The translations under genes were made by a program, and so were the position numbers. The notes beneath the pieces are model-generated. The model saw only the letters and a program-made list of their open reading frames with translations. It had not been told where the DNA came from and did no database searches. A stretch of 64,000 bases of DNA from Clostridium sp. AWRP (GTDB taxonomy: Bacteria; Bacillota; Clostridia; Clostridiales; Clostridiaceae): NCBI RefSeq assembly GCF_004006395.2, contig NZ_CP029758.2, positions 2,604,001 to 2,668,000 of the forward strand. Direction: 5' to 3'. Below are positions 1 through 8,300 of this stretch, one piece after another. How positions within the stretch are numbered: the stretch's first letter is position 1; each line of letters opens with the position of its first letter.

Positions 1-213
1 GTCACGTCCCAGTATAGCATCCATATCACGAAGACCAGCACTGAAAATGGCACTTTTTTCTGCAGCCCATCTGGGCTCATCGAATCCACATACGTTACCA
101 GCACATCCCCCTGCATCGCAGATAACTATAATTCCCCCAAGCTTATAAAGAACAGATGCTGCACCAGACTGATCTGGTGCAAAAGGTGGTATGTATTTTC
201 TTAATCCTTTCAT
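1..213 (-). CDS. Nitrogenase component 1-like protein, cut by window edge
   Basis: Only the first 71 residues are inside the window; the C-terminus lies beyond position 1. The start is ATG at 213, directly after the TAG of the upstream gene, with GGAGG just before it. The visible part carries closely spaced cysteines C32, C37 and C42 in the motif CDAGGCAGNVCGF, which is typical of component-1-like (Oxidored_nitro family) proteins that hold an Fe-S cluster at a subunit interface. It probably forms a heteromer with the product of 214-1518 and is reduced by the NifH-like protein of 1515-2276. Substrate unknown; it should not be read as evidence of N2 fixation. Confidence 0.75.
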   Translation of the reverse strand, partial: MKGLRKYIPPFAPDQSGAASVLYKLGGIIVICDAGGCAGNVCGFDEPRWAAEKSAIFSAGLRDMDAILGRD

Positions 214-1518
214 CTATGCCTCCTTACCAAAACAATCCAATGAATGTTTTAATTCCTCAAATAATTTTTTTACACCAGCATACCCAAAGGGCTGAATGTC
301 CTCATTCCAAGGTACATTTACACAATCAGGATGATAGTACTCTGCATCTTTGCCAATGGTTATATCAATCTTTTCTTCACTGCAGTCATAATAAATCATG
401 GTAGGTTCAAGATTAGAATAAATCTTAGTGTTAGGACTCAATTTTGCAATTTTTCTAATATAAACAAAATCTTCAGCCGTAAGACTAGCATATATTTCAG
501 CTACTTCAAATCCATATCTTAAAAGTGCCAAGGAGAGCTCAAAAGAATTAGCATTCATTGCTTCACCTACTGCAAAGGTTATATCAGGATAAGCAGCTTT
601 TAATTCATCTATGGCTTTTTTTGCTTCATCATAATATTTTTGATCATCAAAGCTTGTACCAAGAGCACTGGTGAAAATCCTGTATTGATTCTGCACTTTA
701 TCTATCTGGTACAGTCTTATAAGCTCTGCTGACGGAATATTCAGTCGTTTCATAATATCATCTGCTGCAAATCTTGCTTCTGGATTCAATACAAGATTAA
801 AATTTGCCTCTCCCATATGCATATATTCATCGAAATCTTTACAGCGGGAGATCTCATTTATTTTCTTCATGCCAATATGGCGCAGCAAATCATATAGTTC
901 TGAGGTTTCTATAAGTGGAGCAAAATATCCCAGTATATTAACTGTATCCAGCTTTTTTTCCATTGGTTTAAGAAGCGAATAAATGGACTGCCTTACATGT
1001 ACCATAGGAGGCTTACGGCCTTCTCTTGTTAATGCATACATATAACAGGGAAGAACAGGAATATCCACCCTATCCATAGCTTTTCTGCAAACACGCTCCA
1101 TATCTGTTCCGAGGAGTGCATCAACACATGTAATACAAATCATAACCACTGACGGCATACTTGGTGTACACTTACAAATTTCTTCAACTGCCTGTGGAAT
1201 ATTCTTCAAATGAGCTCCAGTAACAATATCAGTTTCATCCATTACCAGGTAGAACATTCTCTCACTGTATCCACCCTGTTCACTTAATGTTGTTGTATTC
1301 CTGCCGCAGCACCCTGGAGCTACTAAAAGCATAACTGACCCTGGTATTGCTAGTCCTGCTCGCTTAACTCCAAACCCCTGCGCACCAGGTGAATTAAAAG
1401 AAAGAGTTGCTGGTGAACTGTAAATCAAATGAGTATTCGAAATAAGTTCTGCAGGAATATTATCTTTACCTTCTGCGGCTAAATTTTCTGCTGTAATATA
1501 ATATGACTCTTTTTTCAT
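214..1518 (-). CDS. Nitrogenase component 1-like protein
   Basis: A 434-residue protein of the nitrogenase component-1 fold (NifD/NifK/NifE/BchN superfamily). Cysteine pairs C70/C71 (motif APGCCGRN) and C128/C131 (ICITCVDALLGTD) lie where such proteins bind an interfacial Fe-S cluster. The N-terminal motif FNSPGAQGFG and the ATP-dependent partner next door support the family call. The ATG at 1518 overlaps the stop of the NifH-like gene by four bases (ATGA), so the two are translationally coupled. It is shorter than NifD and no nif assembly genes (nifE, N, B) are visible, so I infer a nitrogenase-like reductase of unknown substrate. Relatives act in tetrapyrrole reduction, Ni-tetrapyrrole maturation or C-S bond cleavage, but nothing here picks one. 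Confidence 0.8.
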   Translation of the reverse strand: MKKESYYITAENLAAEGKDNIPAELISNTHLIYSSPATLSFNSPGAQGFGVKRAGLAIPGSVMLLVAPGCCGRNTTTLSEQGGYSERMFYLVMDETDIVTGAHLKNIPQAVEEICKCTPSMPSVVMICITCVDALLGTDMERVCRKAMDRVDIPVLPCYMYALTREGRKPPMVHVRQSIYSLLKPMEKKLDTVNILGYFAPLIETSELYDLLRHIGMKKINEISRCKDFDEYMHMGEANFNLVLNPEARFAADDIMKRLNIPSAELIRLYQIDKVQNQYRIFTSALGTSFDDQKYYDEAKKAIDELKAAYPDITFAVGEAMNANSFELSLALLRYGFEVAEIYASLTAEDFVYIRKIAKLSPNTKIYSNLEPTMIYYDCSEEKIDITIGKDAEYYHPDCVNVPWNEDIQPFGYAGVKKLFEELKHSLDCFGKEA

Positions 1519-2276
1519 TTCATTTCCTCACTTTTAATCAATAATTTGGCTAAATTGAAAAAGCACTCACTTATTGGAAGGTTAGGATCTCCTTCAATAA
1601 CTGTTTTCCCCATCTCCTCAAAATGATTGATATTATTGTCTCTTGGGATATCACCTACAATAGGAAGATGTTCCTTATGGGCAAAATCTTTTACTTTTTC
1701 TTCTTCATTTTCAATATTTCTATGATTGAATACGATACCAAACACCTTTGCATAACCTCTATCTGCAAAATTTTTAACTGCACTATTTATATTATTTGCT
1801 GCATAGAGGGCCATTTTTTCACCAGAAGTAACAATTAGTACTTTTTCAGCATATCCTTCACGAATAGGTGCTGCAAATCCACCGCAAACTACATCGCCTA
1901 AAACATCATAAAGTACAACATCTGGCTTATATTCTTCAAAAAGATTTAAATCCTCCAATAAATTAAATGTAGTAATAATTCCTCTGCCTGCACAACCAAG
2001 TCCTGGTGTAGGGCCGCCAGTCTCTATACACAGAACGCCGCCAAAACCTACTTTTGAAATATCTTCAATTTTTTCTGGATCTGCATCAAATTCTCTCATA
2101 TAATTCATTACAGGCATTAATGTTTTTCCTCCAAGCAAATTGCTATTGGAATCTGCTTTAGGATCACATCCTATCTGAATAACTTTTTTCCCGAGCTTGG
2201 CAAAGGCTGCTGATAAATTACTGGTAATTGTAGATTTCCCAATACCGCCTTTTCCGTATATAGCTATTTTCAGCAT
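1515..2276 (-). CDS. NifH-like ATP-dependent iron protein
   Basis: A 253-residue homodimer-type P-loop ATPase that would pass low-potential electrons to the component-1-like proteins downstream. The Walker A motif GKGGIGKST is at residues 8-16. The two cysteines that bridge the dimer's 4Fe-4S cluster in NifH and BchL are present: C95 in GLGCAGRGI and C131 in GDVVCGGF. GCDPKADS at about 36-43 is also NifH-like. The start ATG at 2276 has a GGGGG ribosome site seven bases upstream. It heads an operon of at least three genes. A minus-strand terminator-like hairpin lies in its leader (2312-2346), suggesting attenuation. Family certain; biological role unknown. Confidence 0.88.
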   Translation of the reverse strand: MLKIAIYGKGGIGKSTITSNLSAAFAKLGKKVIQIGCDPKADSNSNLLGGKTLMPVMNYMREFDADPEKIEDISKVGFGGVLCIETGGPTPGLGCAGRGIITTFNLLEDLNLFEEYKPDVVLYDVLGDVVCGGFAAPIREGYAEKVLIVTSGEKMALYAANNINSAVKNFADRGYAKVFGIVFNHRNIENEEEKVKDFAHKEHLPIVGDIPRDNNINHFEEMGKTVIEGDPNLPISECFFNLAKLLIKSEEMK

Positions 2277-2311
2277 TTTTTAACCCCCTATGGTATTTCA
2301 TTTTTATCTTC

Positions 2312-2346
2312 TATGTAAAAAAACTCTTCCCAAGTTTGGGAAGAGT
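2312..2346 (-). terminator. Terminator-like hairpin in leader of the NifH-like operon
   Basis: Read on the minus strand there is a perfect stem (AAACTCTTCCC / GGGAAGAGTTT) with a short loop, followed by a run of seven T. It lies 36 bases before the NifH-like start, so it stops transcripts entering from higher coordinates or acts as an attenuator for this operon. On the plus strand no T run follows the stem. Confidence 0.6.
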
Positions 2347-2385
2347 TTAAATGCGGTCATAATATATCACTATATATCACTGAAT

Positions 2386-2506
2386 CTTACTTAGTGGAGT
2401 TTGTTTATCCCACTAAGTTTAGATGAATTATCTAGGGACGCAACTAATGTTATCTTCCACTTCTATCAAAGTGGGAGTGTTACAGTAGGCCGCCATCAGA
2501 TAAATA
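2386..2506 (+). repeat. Dispersed structured element, copy D (divergent)
   Basis: This is the most divergent member of the family described at 14580-14713, and the only one with its sense on the plus strand. It has a first hairpin (CTTAGTGG / CCACTAAG), then TTATCTAGGGACGCA, a middle hairpin (CCACTT / AAGTGG), and an end motif CATCAGATAAA. These match in order the TTATCCAGGGACGTA, variable stem and CATCGGATAAA of the other copies. It fills part of the 670-base gap between the NifH-like operon and the glycosyltransferase gene; the rest (2507-2946) is AT-rich with nothing else recognised. Confidence 0.5.
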
Positions 2507-2946
2507 ATGCACAATATATTACTTTTTTACTGCCCGCTCTTTATCTCAGGACACCTTCGCTTCAGAGTGACAAAAATATTAATTTTTAATTAATACATCA
2601 AATAAACGTTTTCTAAATTTCTATATATTTAGTTTATCACCGAGAATTGGTACTGTCAAGAACTTAGTCCAAATTGTGTAAAACGTCATATTAAATACCA
2701 GTTGATTTTTTATTATTTCTTTTTATGATACTTTACATTTTTATTTACTTACATATGTGATGACAATATCTATTTCAAAAATTAGAACTTAAGACTTTCT
2801 TAGGAATTTCTTCATGACTGCTTAGTAATTAGATTTTAAAATTATATTGAAATAAAAAAGTTATAAAGGGGAGTTAACTTATTGTATATAAACCTATTTT
2901 TATTGGTTCTGTTAATCTAAGTTCTGATTTTTGAAGGGAGCACTTC

Positions 2947-4506
2947 ATGTATTTTATAAAGAATATAAAAACAATTGGCACAAAATGTGTTGAAAAAATT
3001 ATTTTATTATTATTTGCGTCGTTTTTAATTTTTATTTTTGCCTTACTTTTATATGACACTACTTTTAGGATCAATGAAAATATCACTTTGAATTTTTTTA
3101 TTAAGCTATTTTTTTTACTTTTTGTGAGTTTATTTTCAATCTTGTTTATTTGGGCATATAATAAACTTTCACTTAAGAATATCTCACTAAGATTGTGGCA
3201 ACAACTGGTGATTATACTTATTGTTACTAGTTTACCTAGAATATTAAGTATTACTTTTATAAAAGTAATACCATCCAATGATTTTTTAACGTATCATACA
3301 CTTGCATCAAAATTATCTAAAGGTAGTATTGCGTTTAATAATTATATTTCTATGTTTCCTCATGTTATAGGGTACCCATCTTTATTGGCTATATTTTATA
3401 AGTTGTTTGGATCGTTTGCTATTGTGGCTAATATATTAAATATTATACTAGCTTGTGGAATATCAGTTTTTCTATTTATAATCGGTTCTGAAATCAAAAA
3501 TGTGAAATGTGGGTTTTGGACAGCAGTTCTATGGGCATTGTGTCCATCTCAAATTTTATATACAAATATTATTTGTGCAGAATATATTTTTACTTTTTTA
3601 CTTTTTTTATTTTTATGTTTACTAATTATTTTACTTAAAAAGTTAAAAAACTTTTTGACATCAATCATTTCTTTTTGTATGCTTGGTATACTTTGTGCAT
3701 TAACAAATGCATTGCGCCCACTAGGTATACTAATAGTTTTATCGGTTTTAATTTTCTATTTTACTTTTTATAAACAAAAAGGATACATTTTTAATGTTGT
3801 GTTTACCAAATTTATATTAATCTTTGCATTTTTGATATTTTATTTTATATCAAATCTAATAATAAATTCTACTATTTCTACAGTTATTAAGAGAGATGCT
3901 GCATCATTTCCAGTAGGGTTTACTATGTATATAGGCTCTGATGCAAAGTATGGTGGAATATGGAACTATGATGATTCTATAAAGGTCAGTAAAATTGAAA
4001 GCGAAAGTAAAATGAAACCACAAGAAATTCATGACTACTTATTAAAACAAGCTTTACATAGGTTTAAACAGCAAGGAATAAAAGAAAATATCAGTTTATT
4101 TATCAATAAATTTAAGATAATGTGGTTAGGTGATATAGATGCGGTTTTTATTGTAAATAATCCTAGTGCTACCTATAATCTTGGTTCTTCAAATAATTTA
4201 GGTAACAATATCAATATATACTTTATTTTAGGAATTGCGATTTCGTTATTATATTATTATTTTTTACTAACATTATGCATTCTTTATATTATTTCATATT
4301 CTGAAAATGTTAAATCTAAATACTCTTTACTATTAGTTATATTTATATTGGGCATGGTATTATTGCATTTACTTGTTGAGGTTGCTCCTAGATATCATTT
4401 CTATGGTATTCCTTTATTTTCTTTAATTGCTTCTTTAGGAGTATCTAATTTGAGGGTACCACTCCATAGCCATCAATCTAATAACCCAATTAAAGTAATA
4501 AATTAA
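2947..4506 (+). CDS. Multi-pass membrane glycosyltransferase-like protein (GT-C type)
   Basis: A 519-residue, very hydrophobic protein with roughly a dozen membrane segments. The first outward loop has an acidic motif (SNDFLTYHTLASKL, about residues 110-123) followed by FPHVIGYPSLLAIFYKLFG. That arrangement resembles GT-C enzymes of the PMT/ArnT (GT39-like) group, which transfer sugars from polyprenyl-phosphate carriers outside the membrane. A GAAGGGAG ribosome site precedes the ATG. Base composition is more AT-rich than its neighbours and no cell-wall genes accompany it, hinting at acquisition by transfer. Acceptor and donor are unknown; assignment rests on topology and the loop motif only. 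Confidence 0.5.
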   Translation: MYFIKNIKTIGTKCVEKIILLLFASFLIFIFALLLYDTTFRINENITLNFFIKLFFLLFVSLFSILFIWAYNKLSLKNISLRLWQQLVIILIVTSLPRILSITFIKVIPSNDFLTYHTLASKLSKGSIAFNNYISMFPHVIGYPSLLAIFYKLFGSFAIVANILNIILACGISVFLFIIGSEIKNVKCGFWTAVLWALCPSQILYTNIICAEYIFTFLLFLFLCLLIILLKKLKNFLTSIISFCMLGILCALTNALRPLGILIVLSVLIFYFTFYKQKGYIFNVVFTKFILIFAFLIFYFISNLIINSTISTVIKRDAASFPVGFTMYIGSDAKYGGIWNYDDSIKVSKIESESKMKPQEIHDYLLKQALHRFKQQGIKENISLFINKFKIMWLGDIDAVFIVNNPSATYNLGSSNNLGNNINIYFILGIAISLLYYYFLLTLCILYIISYSENVKSKYSLLLVIFILGMVLLHLLVEVAPRYHFYGIPLFSLIASLGVSNLRVPLHSHQSNNPIKVIN

Positions 4507-4735
4507 GGCAAACCCGATTTAAATTATTGTAAATTTTATTACTTAATTTGATTAATGTACAAATTTTTTATTTTGTTGTACGGCAAGAGGTCTCTAAACA
4601 ATTCGCAGGACTAGTTTCATTTTTAGCACAATCTGACAAGCATTTAATTGACATTGCAAAAAGTATATATTGGAATATTCTTCATACTTCAATTATAATG
4701 GTTATATAAAAGCCTTGAAAGGAATGAGTAAGTAA

Positions 4736-5644
4736 ATGAACTTTATAATAATGATTTTAATGATTTTTTATCTTCTTTTACTTGCCCGTTTGATTTTTAT
4801 GAAAGTTGAAATTAGAAATATCACAAATCAACTTGATGACTACAATAATTTGAAATCAAATAAGAAGATAGATATTAAACTCTTTGACAGCGATATTGAA
4901 AAATTAGCTGCAAGTATAAACAAGCACATTGACATAAATATTCAAAACAAGGCAAAGCAAAAACAAACAGAATATGGAATAAGACAATCTATAGCTAATA
5001 TATCTCATGATTTGCGTACACCGCTGACTTCCGTAGTTGGCTATATTGAGATGATAAAATCAAAGAAACTTTCTTGTAAAAAGCAAGATGAATACATAAA
5101 TATAGCTTTAAAAAGAGCTTATTTTCTCAAAGAACTGTTAAATGATTTCTTTGAACTTTCGATTATAGAGTCTCCAGAATACAATCTTAAAGTAGAGCAT
5201 GTAAATTTAAATAATATATTATGTGAGGTTATTACATCACTTTATGATAATTTTACAGTTAAAGACATAACACCAAAGATAAATTTGCCTAGCAAAGATA
5301 TAATTGCTGCAGCAAACAAAGCAGCTTCTAAACGTGTAATTCAGAATTTAATTACAAATATGCTAAAACATGCACAAGGAGAAGTTTCTATAACTTTAAA
5401 ACAAGATAACAATTTTGCAGTTATAATAACTTCAAACCTAGCTGAAAACTTAAAGGATAGAGATTTAAATTTACTATTTAATAGATTTTACAAGGCAGAT
5501 GATTCAAGATCCAATGGCAGTAATACAGGCCTTGGATTATCAATTGCAAAAAGCCTTATGGACAAGATGAATGGATTGATTTATGCTAAACTTGACAAAA
5601 ATATTTTATATATTTTCTGCAAGTGGAAATTAATAAAAAGTTGA
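4736..5644 (+). CDS. Sensor histidine kinase
   Basis: A 302-residue kinase with one N-terminal membrane segment (about 3-22), no obvious extracellular sensor, and a cytoplasmic HisKA plus HATPase core. The phospho-accepting His is H91 in NISHDLRTPL. The N box appears as NLITNMLKHA and the G box as NTGLGLSIAKSL. Small kinases lacking a sensor loop often sense cell-wall antibiotics through a partner ABC transporter, which fits the ABC genes at 6371-8075. It is followed after 10 bases by its response regulator. The kinase-before-regulator order is less common. The inducer is unknown. Confidence 0.88.
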   Translation: MNFIIMILMIFYLLLLARLIFMKVEIRNITNQLDDYNNLKSNKKIDIKLFDSDIEKLAASINKHIDINIQNKAKQKQTEYGIRQSIANISHDLRTPLTSVVGYIEMIKSKKLSCKKQDEYINIALKRAYFLKELLNDFFELSIIESPEYNLKVEHVNLNNILCEVITSLYDNFTVKDITPKINLPSKDIIAAANKAASKRVIQNLITNMLKHAQGEVSITLKQDNNFAVIITSNLAENLKDRDLNLLFNRFYKADDSRSNGSNTGLGLSIAKSLMDKMNGLIYAKLDKNILYIFCKWKLIKS

Positions 5645-5654
5645 GGAAAAATAA

Positions 5655-6353
5655 ATGAAGGATAACATCAAGATTTTAGTGGTTGAAGATGACAGTGATA
5701 TAAATAAATTATTGTGTGATATGCTGGAGATAAATGGGTATACTGCAAAAGCTGCTTACTCTGGAACAGAAGCATTGATATATTTGAAAGATAAAACTTG
5801 GGACATGGTTTTACTTGATTTGATGCTTCCTGGAATGAATGGTGAAGAACTCTTGCTTAAGATAAGAAAAAATAGCCATATACCTGTTATAATAATTTCT
5901 GCAATAGACGATATTGATATTAGAATAAAAACTTTAAGAATAGGTGCCGATGATTTTATAACCAAGCCCTTCAATATAGAAGAAGTATCTGCACGTATAG
6001 ACTCAAACTTAAGAAGATACATGGAATTTTCAAGTGAAATGCCAAAAGGAAACATAATAAAGTACAAAGAAATTTCTTTAAATAAAGACACTAGAGAAGT
6101 ACATGTAAATAACTCAAAAAATGTAGTTTTAACTACAAGAGAATTTGATATTTTAAAACTTTTAATGAGTTATCCAAAGAAGGTATTTTCAAAAGCTAAC
6201 TTATTTGAAAGTGTATGGGGAAGCAATTATCTATGTGATGATAATACTCTCACTGTACATATAAGTAATTTGAGAAATAAACTGTCAAATGCAGGTGCAG
6301 GCAAGGATTACATACAAACCATATGGAGTATAGGTTATAAACTTGATGGTTAG
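5655..6353 (+). CDS. OmpR-family response regulator
   Basis: A 232-residue regulator with an N-terminal receiver domain (about 5-118) and a C-terminal winged-helix DNA-binding domain (about 130-230). Acidic residues E11, D12 and D13 and the phosphorylated aspartate D55 (in LLDLMLPG) are in place, as is the conserved lysine in ITKPF. It is the partner of the kinase upstream and probably activates the ABC genes 17 bases downstream, which look co-transcribed with it. Intact and of usual length. Confidence 0.92.
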   Translation: MKDNIKILVVEDDSDINKLLCDMLEINGYTAKAAYSGTEALIYLKDKTWDMVLLDLMLPGMNGEELLLKIRKNSHIPVIIISAIDDIDIRIKTLRIGADDFITKPFNIEEVSARIDSNLRRYMEFSSEMPKGNIIKYKEISLNKDTREVHVNNSKNVVLTTREFDILKLLMSYPKKVFSKANLFESVWGSNYLCDDNTLTVHISNLRNKLSNAGAGKDYIQTIWSIGYKLDG

Positions 6354-6370
6354 ATAAAAGGAGCATTTAC

Positions 6371-7294
6371 ATGGAAACTATTCTAAGGACTATAAACTTA
6401 AGCAAAAGGTACAATGACAAAGTAGCAATTCAAAATGTAAATATGAATATAAATCGTGGAGATATTTATGGATTTATAGGTGAAAATGGAGCAGGTAAAA
6501 CCACACTGTTTAAAATGATAGCAGGCCTCGCACAAAAAACTTCTGGAACAATTGAATTATTTGGTGAGATTACAGAAAATGGTCTTCATACTGCAAGAAG
6601 AAGGCTTGGAGCTCTAATTGAAAGGCCTTTTTTATATGCAAATATGACAGCTTATGAAAATTTAGAAGCTTGCAGACTTCAAAAAGGCATTCCTGGAAAG
6701 GATTGTATAAGAAGAGTACTGGAGCTTTTAGATTTAAATAGTTTAAAGAATAAAAAAATACGTGATTTTTCTCTTGGCATGAAACAAAAACTAGGTATTG
6801 CCATGGCAATAATTGGAGATCCAGAACTTTTAATATTAGATGAACCTATAAACAGCATTGATCCAATAGGAATTATGGAAATAAAGGATATTTTACTGCA
6901 ATTAAATAGAAATATGAATACAACAATTCTCATCTCAAGCCACATTTTAAAAGAACTCTATGACTTTGCAACTTGCTATGGAATTATTCATAATGGGAAA
7001 CTATTAGATGAATTTACTTTAAAAGAGCTAAATGAAAGATTTAATAAAAGGTTAAAAATCAAAGTTAGTGATGTAAATAGAGCAGCTCTTGTTCTAGAAG
7101 AAAATTTAAATACTCACAATTTTAAAACTTTGCCAGATGATACTATATTACTATACGATTATGTTGATAATCCTGGAAGGATTTCATCTGCAATTTTTAA
7201 AGAAGGTATTACAATACTACAGCTGACACCCGAGTCAGATAACCTTGAAAATTATTTCAAAAATATGGTTGGAGGAAAGTTAAGTGATGTATAA
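6371..7294 (+). CDS. ABC transporter ATP-binding protein (BcrA-like)
   Basis: A 307-residue ATPase subunit. Walker A is GENGAGKTT (about 38-46), the signature is SLGMKQK, and Walker B is LLILDEP followed by SIDPIG in place of the usual GLDP. A C-terminal extension of about 80 residues after the ATPase core is typical of the BcrA / lantibiotic-immunity type. An AAAGGAG ribosome site precedes the ATG. With the permease that overlaps its 3' end it likely exports or expels a peptide or drug. Control by the two-component genes just upstream is inferred from spacing. Confidence 0.88.
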   Translation: METILRTINLSKRYNDKVAIQNVNMNINRGDIYGFIGENGAGKTTLFKMIAGLAQKTSGTIELFGEITENGLHTARRRLGALIERPFLYANMTAYENLEACRLQKGIPGKDCIRRVLELLDLNSLKNKKIRDFSLGMKQKLGIAMAIIGDPELLILDEPINSIDPIGIMEIKDILLQLNRNMNTTILISSHILKELYDFATCYGIIHNGKLLDEFTLKELNERFNKRLKIKVSDVNRAALVLEENLNTHNFKTLPDDTILLYDYVDNPGRISSAIFKEGITILQLTPESDNLENYFKNMVGGKLSDV

Positions 7295-8075
7295 CTTATT
7301 GAAATTTGAAATATATAAATTAAAGCACAACAAGACGTTTTTTAGTTCTTTAATGATTACATCATTTTTAATCATATATTCCATATGCTTATTCTTTCAC
7401 AGCAAAGCTATACTTAAAATACTCGAAACTTCTTATCAAGGAAATGAATTTGGTTTCTTAGTCAATAATTTTAAAGATAGGCTTCATCCAAAGGCAATTG
7501 AGTTTTTTTGTTCATCTTTTGGACTCTCCCCTTGTATAGCTGTAATTTTAATATTTATAGTTGGCAGCCTTGTATTAGATGAATTTTCAAATGGTACAAT
7601 AAACAATATCATAGTATATGGCCATAAAAGAGCTGAAATTTATATGTCAAAATTTCTTATAGCATCCTTATCAGGCCTTATACTAATCGCTCTTTTACTA
7701 TTCGGTACGATAGCTGCAAGTAGCTTCATAAATTGTTCTAAAGAGTTTCTTTCTTTTAATGACCTAATCAAATCAATTGAATTTACCATTCTTGCAGCCT
7801 TAATACTTTCAAGTTTAACCAGCATTTATATGTGTTTAGCCATGTTTATACGAAATAAATTAATACTTATAACACTTATCATATTAGCTATGATTTTAAT
7901 AACAAGTTATCCTCCCAGTTTTAAAAGCATCATGAAATATTCCCCTATTTTTATGCTTATAGACATGGGAGCATTTAAAATCGATCCATACAGTATTATA
8001 CTTTCATCAGTCATTATCATTGTAACCACAACAATTGTTGGCATAATTAAATTTGAAAAGCTAGAGTTAAAATAA
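7284..8075 (+). CDS. ABC-2 type permease (BcrB-like)
   Basis: A 263-residue membrane protein with six predicted spans, including a long loop after the first span and the conserved LDEFSNGTINN motif near residue 95 typical of ABC-2 permeases of bacitracin/lantibiotic exporters. It starts at GTG 7284 (or ATG 7287) inside the end of the ATPase gene; GGAGG at 7271 favours the GTG. It closes the four-gene resistance-type operon and converges on the small gene at 8097-8222. Confidence 0.82.
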   Translation: MMYNLLKFEIYKLKHNKTFFSSLMITSFLIIYSICLFFHSKAILKILETSYQGNEFGFLVNNFKDRLHPKAIEFFCSSFGLSPCIAVILIFIVGSLVLDEFSNGTINNIIVYGHKRAEIYMSKFLIASLSGLILIALLLFGTIAASSFINCSKEFLSFNDLIKSIEFTILAALILSSLTSIYMCLAMFIRNKLILITLIILAMILITSYPPSFKSIMKYSPIFMLIDMGAFKIDPYSIILSSVIIIVTTTIVGIIKFEKLELK

Positions 8076-8096
8076 AAGTCCTACAAATGAATTAAA

Positions 8097-8222
8097 TTAC
8101 ACTATATCTTCATAGACTTCTTCTTTTTCTTCTTTCTTGTCAACAATACAGCTATTTAAAATCATACCAATAACAATAAGCAGTATTCCAAAATATAATA
8201 ATATATTATAATATAGAAGCAT
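8097..8222 (-). CDS. Small single-span membrane peptide (41 aa)
   Basis: A short open frame from ATG 8222 to TAA 8097. It encodes about 24 hydrophobic residues (MLLYYNILLYFGILLIVIGM and onward) followed by a charged tail KKEEKEEVYEDIV. That one-span-plus-acidic-tail layout is typical of real small membrane proteins and unlikely from random AT-rich DNA. There is no strong ribosome site, and a terminator (8246-8296) lies between it and the upstream kinase gene, so it may need its own promoter. Function unknown. It could pair with the ABC permease that converges on it, but that is a guess. Confidence 0.45.
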   Translation of the reverse strand: MLLYYNILLYFGILLIVIGMILNSCIVDKKEEKEEVYEDIV

Positions 8223-8245
8223 TCAAATGCGTCTTTCTTAACTAA

Positions 8246-8296
8246 AAATATCCTATATTATAAACTTTTTTCTGTGCCTATAATACAGGATATAAT
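8246..8296 (-). terminator. Terminator of the kinase/permease/ADP-ribosylglycohydrolase operon
   Basis: An inverted repeat (ATATCCT-x-TATTATA / TATAATA-x-AGGATAT) lies just after the stop of the PfkB kinase gene on the minus strand and is followed by TTTTTAGTT. It likely ends the 8301-11555 operon. Confidence 0.6.
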
Positions 8297-8300
8297 ATTT

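Noticed and set aside
1..2276. Calling the operon nifHDK for nitrogen fixation
   Set aside because: The component-1-like proteins are short, cysteine spacing differs from NifD/NifK, and no cofactor-assembly genes are visible.
2401..2589. Open frame of 62 codons on the plus strand
   Set aside because: It runs through repeat copy D, has no ribosome site and no recognisable protein pattern.
4530..4709. Frame encoding VVRQEVSKQFAGLVSFLAQ and a hydrophobic end
   Set aside because: No start codon or ribosome site and no family recognised; possibly a gene tail but not supportable.
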